Source: DAOUKH01 sp964291475
GTDB taxonomy: Bacteria; Chloroflexota; Dehalococcoidia; SHYB01
NCBI GenBank assembly: GCA_964291475.2
Contig: OZ220083.1
Location: 186,001 to 250,000, forward strand
DNA length: 64,000 nucleotides
Direction: 5' to 3'
Positions within the stretch are counted from its first letter, which is position 1, and each line of letters opens with the position of its first letter. Shown here piece by piece: positions 1-7,529 of the stretch. The position numbers and the translations under genes were made by a program. Below the pieces are notes generated by a model. That model searched no databases and was not told the DNA's origin. It was given only the letters and a program-made list of their open reading frames with translations.

Positions 1-15
1 GGGAGCGTGCGACCC

Positions 16-49
16 GCGCCGGCGAGGCCCCTCGGGGCCTCGCCGGCGC
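16..49. other. Perfect 16-bp inverted repeat (hairpin)
   Basis: Two perfectly complementary 16-nt arms (16-31 and 34-49) are separated by a 2-nt loop. A run of seven A follows on the plus strand (50-56). The T-run needed for an intrinsic terminator is not downstream on either strand; read on the minus strand it precedes the hairpin. It may be a terminator remnant or an mRNA-end hairpin of a gene outside the window. No gene is seen in 1-211. Confidence 0.6.
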
Positions 50-153
50 AAAAAAACACAAAGGTAGAGCTGCGCCCAAGACACACCGCGGCAGGCACGC
101 GAACCCCTTTTCCACCCTGAGGCACACGTTGGGTGAGAGCGGAGTCCGCCGTC

Positions 154-162
154 TGCTACAAT
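154..162 (+). promoter_or_regulatory. Extended -10 promoter element
   Basis: TGC followed by TACAAT lies 50 nt before the start codon at 212. It matches an extended -10 (TGnTAnaaT). No good -35 is visible at 17 bp, as expected of an extended -10 promoter. The same TGCTACAAT string recurs ahead of the genes at 12688 and 13825. Confidence 0.45.
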
Positions 163-211
163 CGCGGCGTTTGGGCTTCCGGGCCGAATCCAGGGAAAGG
201 AACGACAGCGC

Positions 212-1276
212 ATGTGGAAGACGCGCGTCACCGAGATTCTCGGCATCGACTACCCCATCCTCGAAGGGGGCATGGCCATCGCCGGCAACGGCGAGCTTGC
301 CGCCGCCGTCTCCAACGCCGGCGGGCTCGGCATGATCTCCTCCAACCCCGGTTGGGCCCCGCTCGAAGACCGCACCGAGAACGTCCGCCGGCACATCCAC
401 CGCGCCAAGGAGCTCACCGATAGACCCTTCGGCTGCAACTTCCCCATCTTCATCCTCTCCGACATTGCCGACCGTCACATCGAGATGCTGCTCGAAGAAG
501 ACATCAAGGTCGTCACCCAGTCGGGCGGCAACCCGAAGCTGCACACCAAGCGTTTCAAGGACGCCGGCATCACCGTGCTGCACGTCGTGGGCAGTGTGAA
601 GCAGGCCCTCGCCGCCGAGGCGGCCGGGGTCGACGTCGTCGTCGCCGAGGGCTACGAGGCCGGCGGGGTGAACAGCCCCGACGAGACGACCTCCATGATC
701 CTCACCCCCTGCGTCGTCGACGCGGTGAGCATTCCGGTCGCCACCGCCGGGGGCGTCGCCGACGGACGCGGGCTCGTCGCCGCGATGGCCCTGGGCGCGG
801 AGGCCGTCCAGATGGGCAGCGCCTTCCTCGCCACCTACGAGTGCCACGTCCACGCCGACTTCAAGAACGCGATCGTCGACGCCGGGGACAACGGCACGAT
901 GATCACGCAGCGGGCCATCGGCCGTCTCTCCCGCAGCCTGCGCAACCCCTTCACCGAGAAGATGCGCGAGCTCGACCGGCGCGGCGACGCCGCGGCGATC
1001 AAGTCGTTCCTCGGCGAAGCGATGAACAAGGGCGACAAGACCAACACACCCACCATCGACGTGCAGTACCAGGGCCAGATGCAAGGGGACATCGAGAACG
1101 GCGAGGCCGCCCTCGGCCAGACCGCCGGCCTGATCCGCGAGGTGCGCAGTGCCGGCGACGTGGTCCGCGCCGCAATCGCCCAGGCCACCGAAATCCTGGA
1201 GCGCTTGGAGCGGCGCGCGCCGCCGGGCGTGGAAGGCGCGCCGGAGACCTTCCGGGCGCGAGGAGGCGCGGTATGA
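212..1276 (+). CDS. Nitronate monooxygenase-like FMN enzyme
   Basis: 354 aa. An FMN-dependent TIM-barrel enzyme of the nitronate monooxygenase / 2-nitropropane dioxygenase family, cytoplasmic. The N-terminal PILEGGMAIAG segment, the SNAGGLGMISS loop and the phosphate-binding region ATAGGVADGRGL followed by ALGAEAVQMGSAF are all characteristic. The family's usual GGH after EAGG is GGV here (YEAGGVNSP), so the catalytic His of classical nitronate monooxygenases is absent. The substrate may therefore differ, for example an enoyl reductase-like role. The start at 212 follows an AGGGAAAGG ribosome site. The stop overlaps the start of the enoyl-CoA hydratase (ATGA), so the two are translationally coupled. 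Confidence 0.85.
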   Translation: MWKTRVTEILGIDYPILEGGMAIAGNGELAAAVSNAGGLGMISSNPGWAPLEDRTENVRRHIHRAKELTDRPFGCNFPIFILSDIADRHIEMLLEEDIKVVTQSGGNPKLHTKRFKDAGITVLHVVGSVKQALAAEAAGVDVVVAEGYEAGGVNSPDETTSMILTPCVVDAVSIPVATAGGVADGRGLVAAMALGAEAVQMGSAFLATYECHVHADFKNAIVDAGDNGTMITQRAIGRLSRSLRNPFTEKMRELDRRGDAAAIKSFLGEAMNKGDKTNTPTIDVQYQGQMQGDIENGEAALGQTAGLIREVRSAGDVVRAAIAQATEILERLERRAPPGVEGAPETFRARGGAV

Positions 1277-2070
1277 GCTTCGACGCGAGCGGCTTCGAAG
1301 AGATCACCTACGAGCGCATGGACAAGAAGGCGGTGATCACCCTCAACCGCCCCGAGGCGCTCAATGCCGTCAACCGCCGCATGGACGCCGAGCTCTACGA
1401 GGCGTTCAAGGAGATCCGCGACAACCCCGACATCTGGGTCGGCATCATCACCGGCCGCGGCTCGCGCGCCTTCTCGGCAGGCCACGACATGAAGGAGGAC
1501 CCGTTCGAGGAAGGGACGGTATCGGTGACGCGGACCGCGCCGGCCCTCGGCGGCATCCAGAGCGAGACCAAGATCTGGAAGCCCATGATCGCCGCCATCA
1601 ACGGCTACTGCCTCGGCGGCGGCCTCGAAATCGCCCTCGCCTGCGACGTCCTCATCGCCGCCGACCACGCCGAGTTCGGCCTGCCCGAAGTGCGCTGGAA
1701 CCTGCTGGCCGCCGGCGGCGGACTCTCCCGCCTCCCCCGCGCCATCCCCTCGGCCGCGGCCATGAAGCTCATCCTGACCGGCGAGCGGATCAACGCCGAG
1801 CAGGCGCTGCAATGGGGCCTCGTCACCGACGTCACCACGCTCGACGACCTGCTCCCGCTGGCGCACCGCATCGCCGACCGGATGCTGGAGAACGCGCCGC
1901 TCGCCATGCAGTACGCCAAGATGATCTCGGTGCGGAGCATGAACGTCCCGATCGAGGACAGCCTAGCGATGGAGCAGGCGTGGATCCACGCCCTCCACTC
2001 CACCCAGGACTACGAGGAAGGCCTCGCCGCCTTCGTCGAGCGCCGCCCGCCCAGGTTCACCGGCCGCTAG
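1273..2070 (+). CDS. Enoyl-CoA hydratase/isomerase (crotonase) family protein
   Basis: 265 aa. Crotonase-fold enzyme acting on CoA thioesters, probably hydrating an enoyl-CoA in beta-oxidation or a related acid catabolism. The oxyanion-hole segments FSAGHDMKED and NGYCLGGGLEIALACD are present. Both acidic residues of the hydratase type are kept: the Glu of GGGLEIAL and the Glu of GLPEVRW. The ATG at 1273 overlaps the upstream stop and has AGGAGG 8 nt before it, which decides this start over longer frames. Pairing with a nitronate-monooxygenase-like flavoenzyme suggests one short pathway. The precise substrate cannot be read from the sequence. Confidence 0.9.
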   Translation: MSFDASGFEEITYERMDKKAVITLNRPEALNAVNRRMDAELYEAFKEIRDNPDIWVGIITGRGSRAFSAGHDMKEDPFEEGTVSVTRTAPALGGIQSETKIWKPMIAAINGYCLGGGLEIALACDVLIAADHAEFGLPEVRWNLLAAGGGLSRLPRAIPSAAAMKLILTGERINAEQALQWGLVTDVTTLDDLLPLAHRIADRMLENAPLAMQYAKMISVRSMNVPIEDSLAMEQAWIHALHSTQDYEEGLAAFVERRPPRFTGR

Positions 2071-2086
2071 CGCCAGGCGCCGTCCC

Positions 2087-2650
2087 CTAGCCCTGCTTGC
2101 CGCCGGTGAGGAGCGTGACGGCGTCGTCGACGGCGTTCTGGACCTTCTGCTCGTACTCGCCTTCGGGGATCATCACGCCCTCGATGAACGGGGCGGGGAT
2201 CACCACGTAGGGATAGTCGGGGAAGCCGTGCATCCTGACGATCATCTTCCCCACACTCTTCACCAGCGTGTCGACGGCGAAAGCGGCGACGGGCAGGCCC
2301 TTGCTCTCGAACTCGATCGCGTCGACCCCAAGGGCCGAACAGCAAGAGCCTCAGGCCCCGATCGCGGTGAAGACGGCGTCGCAGGACTCGACGAGCTCGT
2401 CCACGGTCTCGTTGGGGGCGGGCTCACCGAAGTAGGCCTTCTGCTTGACCACGGTGCCCTTCAGGTCGAACCGCTCCCAGAGGATTTCCTCGACGCGAGT
2501 CATCATCTCGTCGGCGCCGGGGAAGCCGTTGCCTAGGATGCCGACCGTCTTTCCGTCGAGCGTGTCGAGGCGCGGGGCGAGCTTGCCGCCCTCCTCGGGC
2601 TGCCGCATCGTGGGGTTCAGGATGCGCATCGGTTCGTGGTCGTCCTTCAT
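2087..2650 (-). CDS. UGSC-family selenoprotein (in-frame UGA = Sec100)
   Basis: 187 aa if the UGA at 2351-2353 is read as selenocysteine. The frame before it ends with DAVFTAIGA. The next codons give U-G-S-C-C-S-A-L-G-V-D and run open to a TAG at 2087-2089. This U-G-S-C arrangement is the defining motif of the UGSC (seleno)protein family. The N-terminal half has a GKTVGILGNGFPGADEM nucleotide-binding-like loop. A 7-bp hairpin 12 nt after the UGA fits a bacterial SECIS. The start at 2650 follows GGAGGGAAGCT; an ATG at 2668 overlapping the upstream stop is an alternative. It is the last gene of a three-gene minus-strand operon. The catalytic role of the family is not established. The alternative, a nonsense mutation, is unlikely because the motif continues intact after the UGA. 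Confidence 0.85.
2322..2338 (-). promoter_or_regulatory. Candidate bacterial SECIS hairpin (UGSC gene)
   Basis: On the minus-strand transcript, UCGGCCC (2338-2332) pairs with GGGUCGA (2328-2322), including one G-U pair, around the loop UUG. The stem begins 12 nt after the UGA codon, so the loop lies about 20 nt downstream. That is in the range of bacterial SECIS elements that bind SelB, with a G in the apical loop. The pairing was done by eye, without a folding program. Confidence 0.5.
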
Positions 2651-2664
2651 AGCTTCCCTCCGCG

Positions 2665-3819
2665 TCATGCGGTCTTCGCGCCCGCAGGCGTCTTAATCGG
2701 CTTGATCACCAGGTTCGGCCCGATGGGATAGGGCTTGATGATGACGGCGAATGCGCCGACGTCGCCGCCGGCCACGCCGATCAGATATTCGGTCTTCCGC
2801 GACGACCGGGCGTGGTAGACGTAGCGCTCTTCGTCGCCGGGCTCGATGATCGGCACGCCGTTCTCGTTGCTCCGGTTGATCGAGTTGAACTGCTCGCCGC
2901 TGAGCACCTGCTCGGCGACCTCGGGGTCGGCCTGCTGCGCCATGTAGAGGCTCCACCGGCCGATTCTCTTGAGCCGCGCCACCGTGGTCTTGGCGTTCTC
3001 TTCCAGGTACCGGACCAGGTCGCGCTTCGTCCAGCCCTCTTCGAGATACGGTCGCTGGAACGACGGGGAGACCAGGATCATGTGCGGGCCGGGCGCGAAG
3101 TAGCCCTCGCCGAGGTAGTGCGCGAGCACCGAGCTCAGGCCCTCGGCGGTGGTGACGTGGGGCATGCCATAGACGCGGATATCAACGGGCGGCTCCATGG
3201 CGCCGAAGGCGGTGATGGCGTTGACGCCGGGCTCGAAGCCGGCGAGGCTGCTCAGCGGCTCCCACGGCGTGTCCTCGATCTCGGCGACGACCATGCCGCC
3301 CATGCGGCACGGGTTCCCCATCGTCCCCTGCTGGACGCCGCCGACCTTGGCGTCGAGGCAGTTGGCCAGGGTCAGGCTCACCGCCCGGCCGATGGTGGCG
3401 TTGGCACGGTTGCCCGGACCGAGCACGTACATGCCGTTGTTCAGCCCGATCTCCTTCGCGATGGGACCGTTGACCATGAACGCCGGCCACGGGCTGGACG
3501 TGCTCGCGATGTGGTTCAGGTGGAACTCGGGGTCGGTGACCGCCTCGATGGCCGCGACCACCACGGGCATGTACTCCGGCTTGCAGCCGGCCATGACCGC
3601 GTTGATCGCCACCTTCTCGGCGGTGACGGCGCGGTTCCGCACCTGGTAGACGCCGACGACGTCGCCGGGGTCGAGCTCGACGTAGTCGAGGAAGCGGCGC
3701 ACCATGTCCGGCGTGGGCGGGACGATCGGCAGGCCGTCGGTCCAGCCCTGCTCCCAGGCGTACTCCATCGCGGCGAGCGTGCCGTCGACGGCGATGGACT
3801 CGGATGTCAGCTCGCTCAT
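2665..3819 (-). CDS. Unrecognised 384-aa partner of the UGSC selenoprotein
   Basis: 384 aa, soluble, with no signal peptide or membrane segment. I cannot place it in a named enzyme family. It has three conserved-looking Cys, at about residues 79 (VMAGCKPEYMP), 154 (LANCLDA) and 171 (MGNPCRMGG). Gly-rich stretches such as MYVLGPGNRANATIGRA follow a substrate-site-like segment HIASTSSPWPAFMVNGP. The start at 3819 follows GAGGGGCC. It sits between a luciferase-like monooxygenase and the UGSC gene with short gaps (43 and 14 nt). It is therefore probably the second subunit or redox partner of the UGSC protein; this is inference from the operon. Confidence 0.75.
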   Translation of the reverse strand: MSELTSESIAVDGTLAAMEYAWEQGWTDGLPIVPPTPDMVRRFLDYVELDPGDVVGVYQVRNRAVTAEKVAINAVMAGCKPEYMPVVVAAIEAVTDPEFHLNHIASTSSPWPAFMVNGPIAKEIGLNNGMYVLGPGNRANATIGRAVSLTLANCLDAKVGGVQQGTMGNPCRMGGMVVAEIEDTPWEPLSSLAGFEPGVNAITAFGAMEPPVDIRVYGMPHVTTAEGLSSVLAHYLGEGYFAPGPHMILVSPSFQRPYLEEGWTKRDLVRYLEENAKTTVARLKRIGRWSLYMAQQADPEVAEQVLSGEQFNSINRSNENGVPIIEPGDEERYVYHARSSRKTEYLIGVAGGDVGAFAVIIKPYPIGPNLVIKPIKTPAGAKTA

Positions 3820-3862
3820 GTGAGGCCCCTCGTTCAGACCCGCATGATAGCAGGCGGCCCCG

Positions 3863-4822
3863 TCAGGAGCGGGGGACTCCCGCCAGCGCGTCGAGGGCGG
3901 CGTTCCAGGACGCCTCGGCGTCACCGACGATGACGGGATGGGCGATGACCTGGCTCACGCCGTAGTCGACGAGGCCGCGCACCTTCTCCCGCACCGTCTC
4001 CGCGTCGCCCCAGAGCACGACCGCGTCGACCATGCCGTCGCTCCAGCCGGCAAGCTCCTTGGCCTCGGGATAGCCGGCGTCGGCGAACATCTGCGCGTAG
4101 AACGGCAGCCGGGGATAGATGCTGAGCTGCTTGCGCGCCGCCTCACGGACGGCGCCGGCATCGGTGCTGACACAGACCGGCGCATGGGCCACGAGGTCGG
4201 GCGTCTCGCGTCCAGCGCGCTTCGCCCCCGCCTGCATCGCGGGCAGCGCGACGTCGCGCAGGAAGACGTAGGGCGAGACCCAGCTGATCGCGCCGTCGGT
4301 GGCCTCGCCGCAGAAGTCGTAGGAGCCGGTGCGCAGCGCCGAGGCCATGATGGGGATATCGGGGATCGGCGAAATGCGGGCGTGGGCGCGGTAGTGGTAG
4401 CCGTCGAAGTCGACCGCACCCTCCCGAAGCAGCGCCTTCACGACATGGACGTACTCGCGGAGGTTGGTGAGCGGCTTGGTGAAGTCGTAGCCGAACATCG
4501 ACTCGATCATGGGCTTGTGGCTGGGGCCGAGGCCGAGCTTCAGACGGCCCGGGGCAAGCGTCGCCAGCACCTGGACCTGCTGCACCGTAGTCACGGGATG
4601 CCGCGGCCAAGTGGGGATGATGCAGGTCCCCAGCGCGATGCGCTCGGTCTTGGCGGCCGCCGCCGCGTACAGGGTCAGCGCGTCGAATCCGGCCCCGCCG
4701 GTGGGGAGCCAGGCGGTATCGATGCCCTTCGCCTCGAGCTCCTGGATGCGCCCCACGATTCCACCGGCGTCGCCGAACGCGCCGACCGCCGCCGCCATCA
4801 CGCCCACGTCGAGCTTGCTCAT
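3863..4822 (-). CDS. Luciferase-like monooxygenase (LLM, FMN/F420-dependent)
   Basis: 319 aa, close to the usual length of the bacterial luciferase-like TIM-barrel family, which uses reduced FMN or F420. Recognisable segments are GIDTAWLPTGGAG, RIALGTCIIPTWPRHP and the downstream LKLGLGPSHKP that binds the flavin phosphate. A C-terminal GYPEAKELAGW region follows. The start at 4822 has AGGAGG 4 nt upstream. It is the first gene of the operon with the 384-aa protein and the UGSC selenoprotein, so it probably supplies an oxidation or reduction step to the same pathway. Whether FMN or F420 is used cannot be decided here. Confidence 0.85.
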   Translation of the reverse strand: MSKLDVGVMAAAVGAFGDAGGIVGRIQELEAKGIDTAWLPTGGAGFDALTLYAAAAAKTERIALGTCIIPTWPRHPVTTVQQVQVLATLAPGRLKLGLGPSHKPMIESMFGYDFTKPLTNLREYVHVVKALLREGAVDFDGYHYRAHARISPIPDIPIMASALRTGSYDFCGEATDGAISWVSPYVFLRDVALPAMQAGAKRAGRETPDLVAHAPVCVSTDAGAVREAARKQLSIYPRLPFYAQMFADAGYPEAKELAGWSDGMVDAVVLWGDAETVREKVRGLVDYGVSQVIAHPVIVGDAEASWNAALDALAGVPRS

Positions 4823-4867
4823 CGTGCCTCCTTGAGTGGGCGCCGCCCTATGCCGGGCGGCGCGCCA

Positions 4868-4897
4868 ACCATAGCGCAAGGGCCCAAGCGCCGCCAA
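4868..4897 (-). promoter_or_regulatory. Possible promoter of the UGSC operon
   Basis: On the minus strand, TTGGCG (4897-4892) and TATGGT (4873-4868) are spaced by 18 bp and lie about 45 nt upstream of the start at 4822. Both hexamers are imperfect matches to the housekeeping consensus. Confidence 0.35.
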
Positions 4898-4926
4898 CAC
4901 CTGGGGCCGGCAACACCGGACGGCGG

Positions 4927-4955
4927 TTGACGCACCCCCATGCCCAACCTAAGCT
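4927..4955 (+). promoter_or_regulatory. Probable sigma-70-type promoter of the FrsA-like gene
   Basis: TTGACG (4927-4932) and TAAGCT (4950-4955) are separated by exactly 17 bp, 40 nt upstream of the ATG at 4996. It is divergent from, and interleaved with, the region serving the UGSC operon. Confidence 0.5.
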
Positions 4956-4995
4956 TCGCCGGTGCGGCAGGGGTGCGCCCCCAGGAGGCTAGGGA

Positions 4996-6226
4996 ATGGA
5001 CCGTCGAGGCCAGTCATGGATTCTCAACACGTTCGTGGGCTCGATGGGGGTCGACGTCCTGCACCCCGGCGCGCGCAACGCCTTCGCCCTCCTCGGCTTC
5101 GCGGCCACCGACATCGACAAGGTCTACCGGCGCCTGCAGCGCGGCGAGATGATGCTGAAGGCCTTCGTCACCCAGGCGGCGGAGGTGGAGCGCAAGGCGC
5201 GCTTCGCCGAAGGCGAGGGATTCAACGCGGCGGCGGCCGGCCTCTACGAGCGGGCCGCGATGCTCTACGGGCGCGGCGCCTACGCCATCTTCCGCGACGA
5301 CCCCATGAAGTTCGAGTACCACCGGAAGATGGTGGAGACCTACGACAAGGTGGTCTCCCTCTCCGGGCTGCGGGCGGAGCGCGTCGAGCTTTCACTGGAG
5401 GGCAAGACGCTCTACGGCATGCTCTACCTGCCCGACGCCCCGCGCTGACGAGAAGCTGCCCGTCATCATCCTGCTCCCCGGCATGGACATGGTGAAGGAG
5501 CAGTGGACGCGCATGGTGCAGGAGCAGGTGCTGCCCCTCGGTGTCGCCGCCTTCGCCCTCGACGGCCCGGGGCAGGGGGAGAGCCTGCTCCACGGGCTCA
5601 AGGTGTCGGTGACCAACTACGACGACGCCGGCAGCGCCGTCGTCGACTATCTCGTTGGCCGGCCCGACATCGACTCGGAGCGTATCTCCGTGTTCGGCTT
5701 CAGCTTCGGGTCGCACTGGGCGGTGCGGATCGCCGCCGCCGAGCCCAGGCTGAAGGCGACGGCGGGGGTCGAGGGCTGCTTCGGGCCGAAAGAGAACATG
5801 TTCAACGTCCAGCAGCCCAACTACCGCTTCAACTACATGTACATGTCCGGCGTCTTCGACGAGGAGGCGTTCGACAAGATGACCGCGGAGCTTGCGTTGG
5901 ACGGGGTCGCGCCGAACGTCCAGTGCCCGTTCCTGATGGTGCAGGGCGAGTTCGACGAGCTCAGCCCCGCCAAGGAGACCCTCGACCTCTACGAGAAGCT
6001 GCCCGAGCCGAAGGAGATCTGGCTGTTCGAGGACGAGTTCCACCCGCTCGGCGGGGTCGCGGCGGAGCTCTACCCGCTGGTCACCGACTGGCTTGTCGCC
6101 CGCATGAACGATGCGCCCATCAAGCAGACCGATCGGCGCATCCTGCTGCGGCCCGACGGCTCGGTCATCGACGGCGACGCGTCGCCGACTTGGTGGAATC
6201 CCGACCGGCTCGTCGAGAAGGGCTAG
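4996..6226 (+). pseudogene. FrsA-like alpha/beta hydrolase split by a frameshift
   Basis: The first reading frame (4996-5448, 150 aa) carries the helical N-terminal region and ends LYLPDAPR. The continuation DEKLPVIILLPGMD lies in the +1 frame from 5447 on and runs to 6226. Joined, they give about 409 aa, the usual size of FrsA/DUF1100-type esterases. The second part has a complete-looking triad: nucleophile elbow GFSFGSHW, acid in GEFDELSP and His in EFHPLGG. One surplus base near 5446 would explain the break. This is either a sequencing or assembly error or a fresh mutation. The TGA at 5446 cannot be Sec, because the downstream homology is in another frame. The next gene follows after 9 nt. 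Confidence 0.75.
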
Positions 6227-6235
6227 GAGTCGGCC

Positions 6236-7522
6236 ATGCCCAACGTCCGGTACTTCCACCACCCCGACGCGCCCGGCGGCCTGCCGATGGCGGCCCGGGC
6301 CGGCGACCTCGTCTTCTACGGCGGCGGCATCGCGGCGAGCCCACGCGACGGCGTCCCCGCCGAGGTCTACCCGCACTCGGAGATTCCCTACCACTTCTCC
6401 GGCATCCGGGCCGAGCTGCGGTACGTGTACGACACCATGTCGGCGGTGCTGCAAGAGGCCGGCTCCTCGATGACGCAGGGCATGAAGATCAACGCCTACA
6501 TGAGGAATCTCGGCGACATCTTCAACGGGCTCAGCATACGAAAGGACTACTTCGGCGGGGAGACGCCGCCGCCGAGCACGATGATGTTCGTGCCGGAGCT
6601 TCCGGTGCGCGGGGCCTCGGTCACGACCGACCTCGTGGCCCTGGCCGACGACGCCTCGATTCCCCGCCAGCACATACACGACGCCACCGAGGGCGCGCCG
6701 CTCCCGCCCCACGAGAGCATCTGGGGACACCGCATCTACGTCAAGATGGCCCGGGGCGGCGGCTTCATCTTCACCGCGGGACTGGCCAACACGGCGGAGC
6801 AGGAACGCGGCTTCCACCACCCCGACTACCCCTACCACGCCGACCGCGGGGCCAAGGGGACGGAGGCCGTCCTCGACTACATGAAGTCGATGCTCGCCGA
6901 GGTCGGGGCCGGCATGGAGCACGTCGTACGCACGGAGATCTACCTCAACGACATGCGGTATCTCGCCGGGCTGGAGGAGGTCTGGGGGACTTTCTTCCCG
7001 GAAGACCCGCCCGCGCGGATCATCGCTCCCGCGGACTTCCCAACGCCAACGGGCCTCTGCGAAATCGAGGCCATCGCCATCGATCCCGAAGGTCCCTACG
7101 CCAAGCGCACCATCTCGACGTCCGACGCGCCCGCCTCCTTCGCGCATGAGCCGCAGGCAGTCAAGGCCGGTCCCTATCTGTTCCTTTCCAGTCAGATGGC
7201 GACGGATTGGCAGGGCGGGCTCGCCCCGGAGGCGCGGGGCAATCCGGCGCTCCCGCACCACGACTCGGCGATCAAGCGGCAGGCGCGGTACATCCTGAAG
7301 AACGTCGACGCCATCTGCCGCGCCGGGGGCGCGTCCATGGGGGACTTGGTGCGGCGGCGGGCCGTCTACCGCGACCTCGACGACCTCGGGCCGGCGGAGG
7401 CGGTGTGGCGCGAAGTCCTCGGCGACCGCGTGCCGCCGACGACGGCGTTCAAGGCCTCCACCGACCTCCCAGTGCCCGGGTGCAACGTCACGTACGACCT
7501 CGTGGCCTACGCCCCCGACTAG
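6236..7522 (+). CDS. Triple-domain RidA/YjgF-family protein
   Basis: 428 aa, more than three times the usual ~130-aa RidA. Three consecutive Rid-type domains can be read at about 1-135, 155-295 and 300-428. Each begins with a GD/GG/GPYLFL..G strand and ends with PP..(A/P)..V.(Y/E)...A. The Arg of the RidA active site is kept only in the middle domain (PPARIIAP); the equivalents are PPPST in the first and PPTTA in the third. RidA enzymes deaminate 2-aminoacrylate-like enamines as homotrimers, so this chain may be a covalent pseudo-trimer. It lies 9 nt after the hydrolase and converges with a paralogue on the other strand. Confidence 0.85.
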   Translation: MPNVRYFHHPDAPGGLPMAARAGDLVFYGGGIAASPRDGVPAEVYPHSEIPYHFSGIRAELRYVYDTMSAVLQEAGSSMTQGMKINAYMRNLGDIFNGLSIRKDYFGGETPPPSTMMFVPELPVRGASVTTDLVALADDASIPRQHIHDATEGAPLPPHESIWGHRIYVKMARGGGFIFTAGLANTAEQERGFHHPDYPYHADRGAKGTEAVLDYMKSMLAEVGAGMEHVVRTEIYLNDMRYLAGLEEVWGTFFPEDPPARIIAPADFPTPTGLCEIEAIAIDPEGPYAKRTISTSDAPASFAHEPQAVKAGPYLFLSSQMATDWQGGLAPEARGNPALPHHDSAIKRQARYILKNVDAICRAGGASMGDLVRRRAVYRDLDDLGPAEAVWREVLGDRVPPTTAFKASTDLPVPGCNVTYDLVAYAPD

Positions 7523-7529
7523 GGCAGGC

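Noticed and set aside
2651..2668. Start of the UGSC gene at the ATG overlapping the upstream stop (2668)
   Set aside because: Possible by coupling, but the ATG at 2650 has a far better ribosome site. The difference is only six residues.
5446..5448. TGA in the FrsA-like gene as a third selenocysteine codon
   Set aside because: The homologous continuation is in the +1 frame, so reading through the TGA would not restore the protein.
5222..7261. 679-codon open frame on the minus strand opposite the FrsA-like and RidA genes
   Set aside because: Low-complexity composition without motifs, while the plus strand carries clear family motifs.
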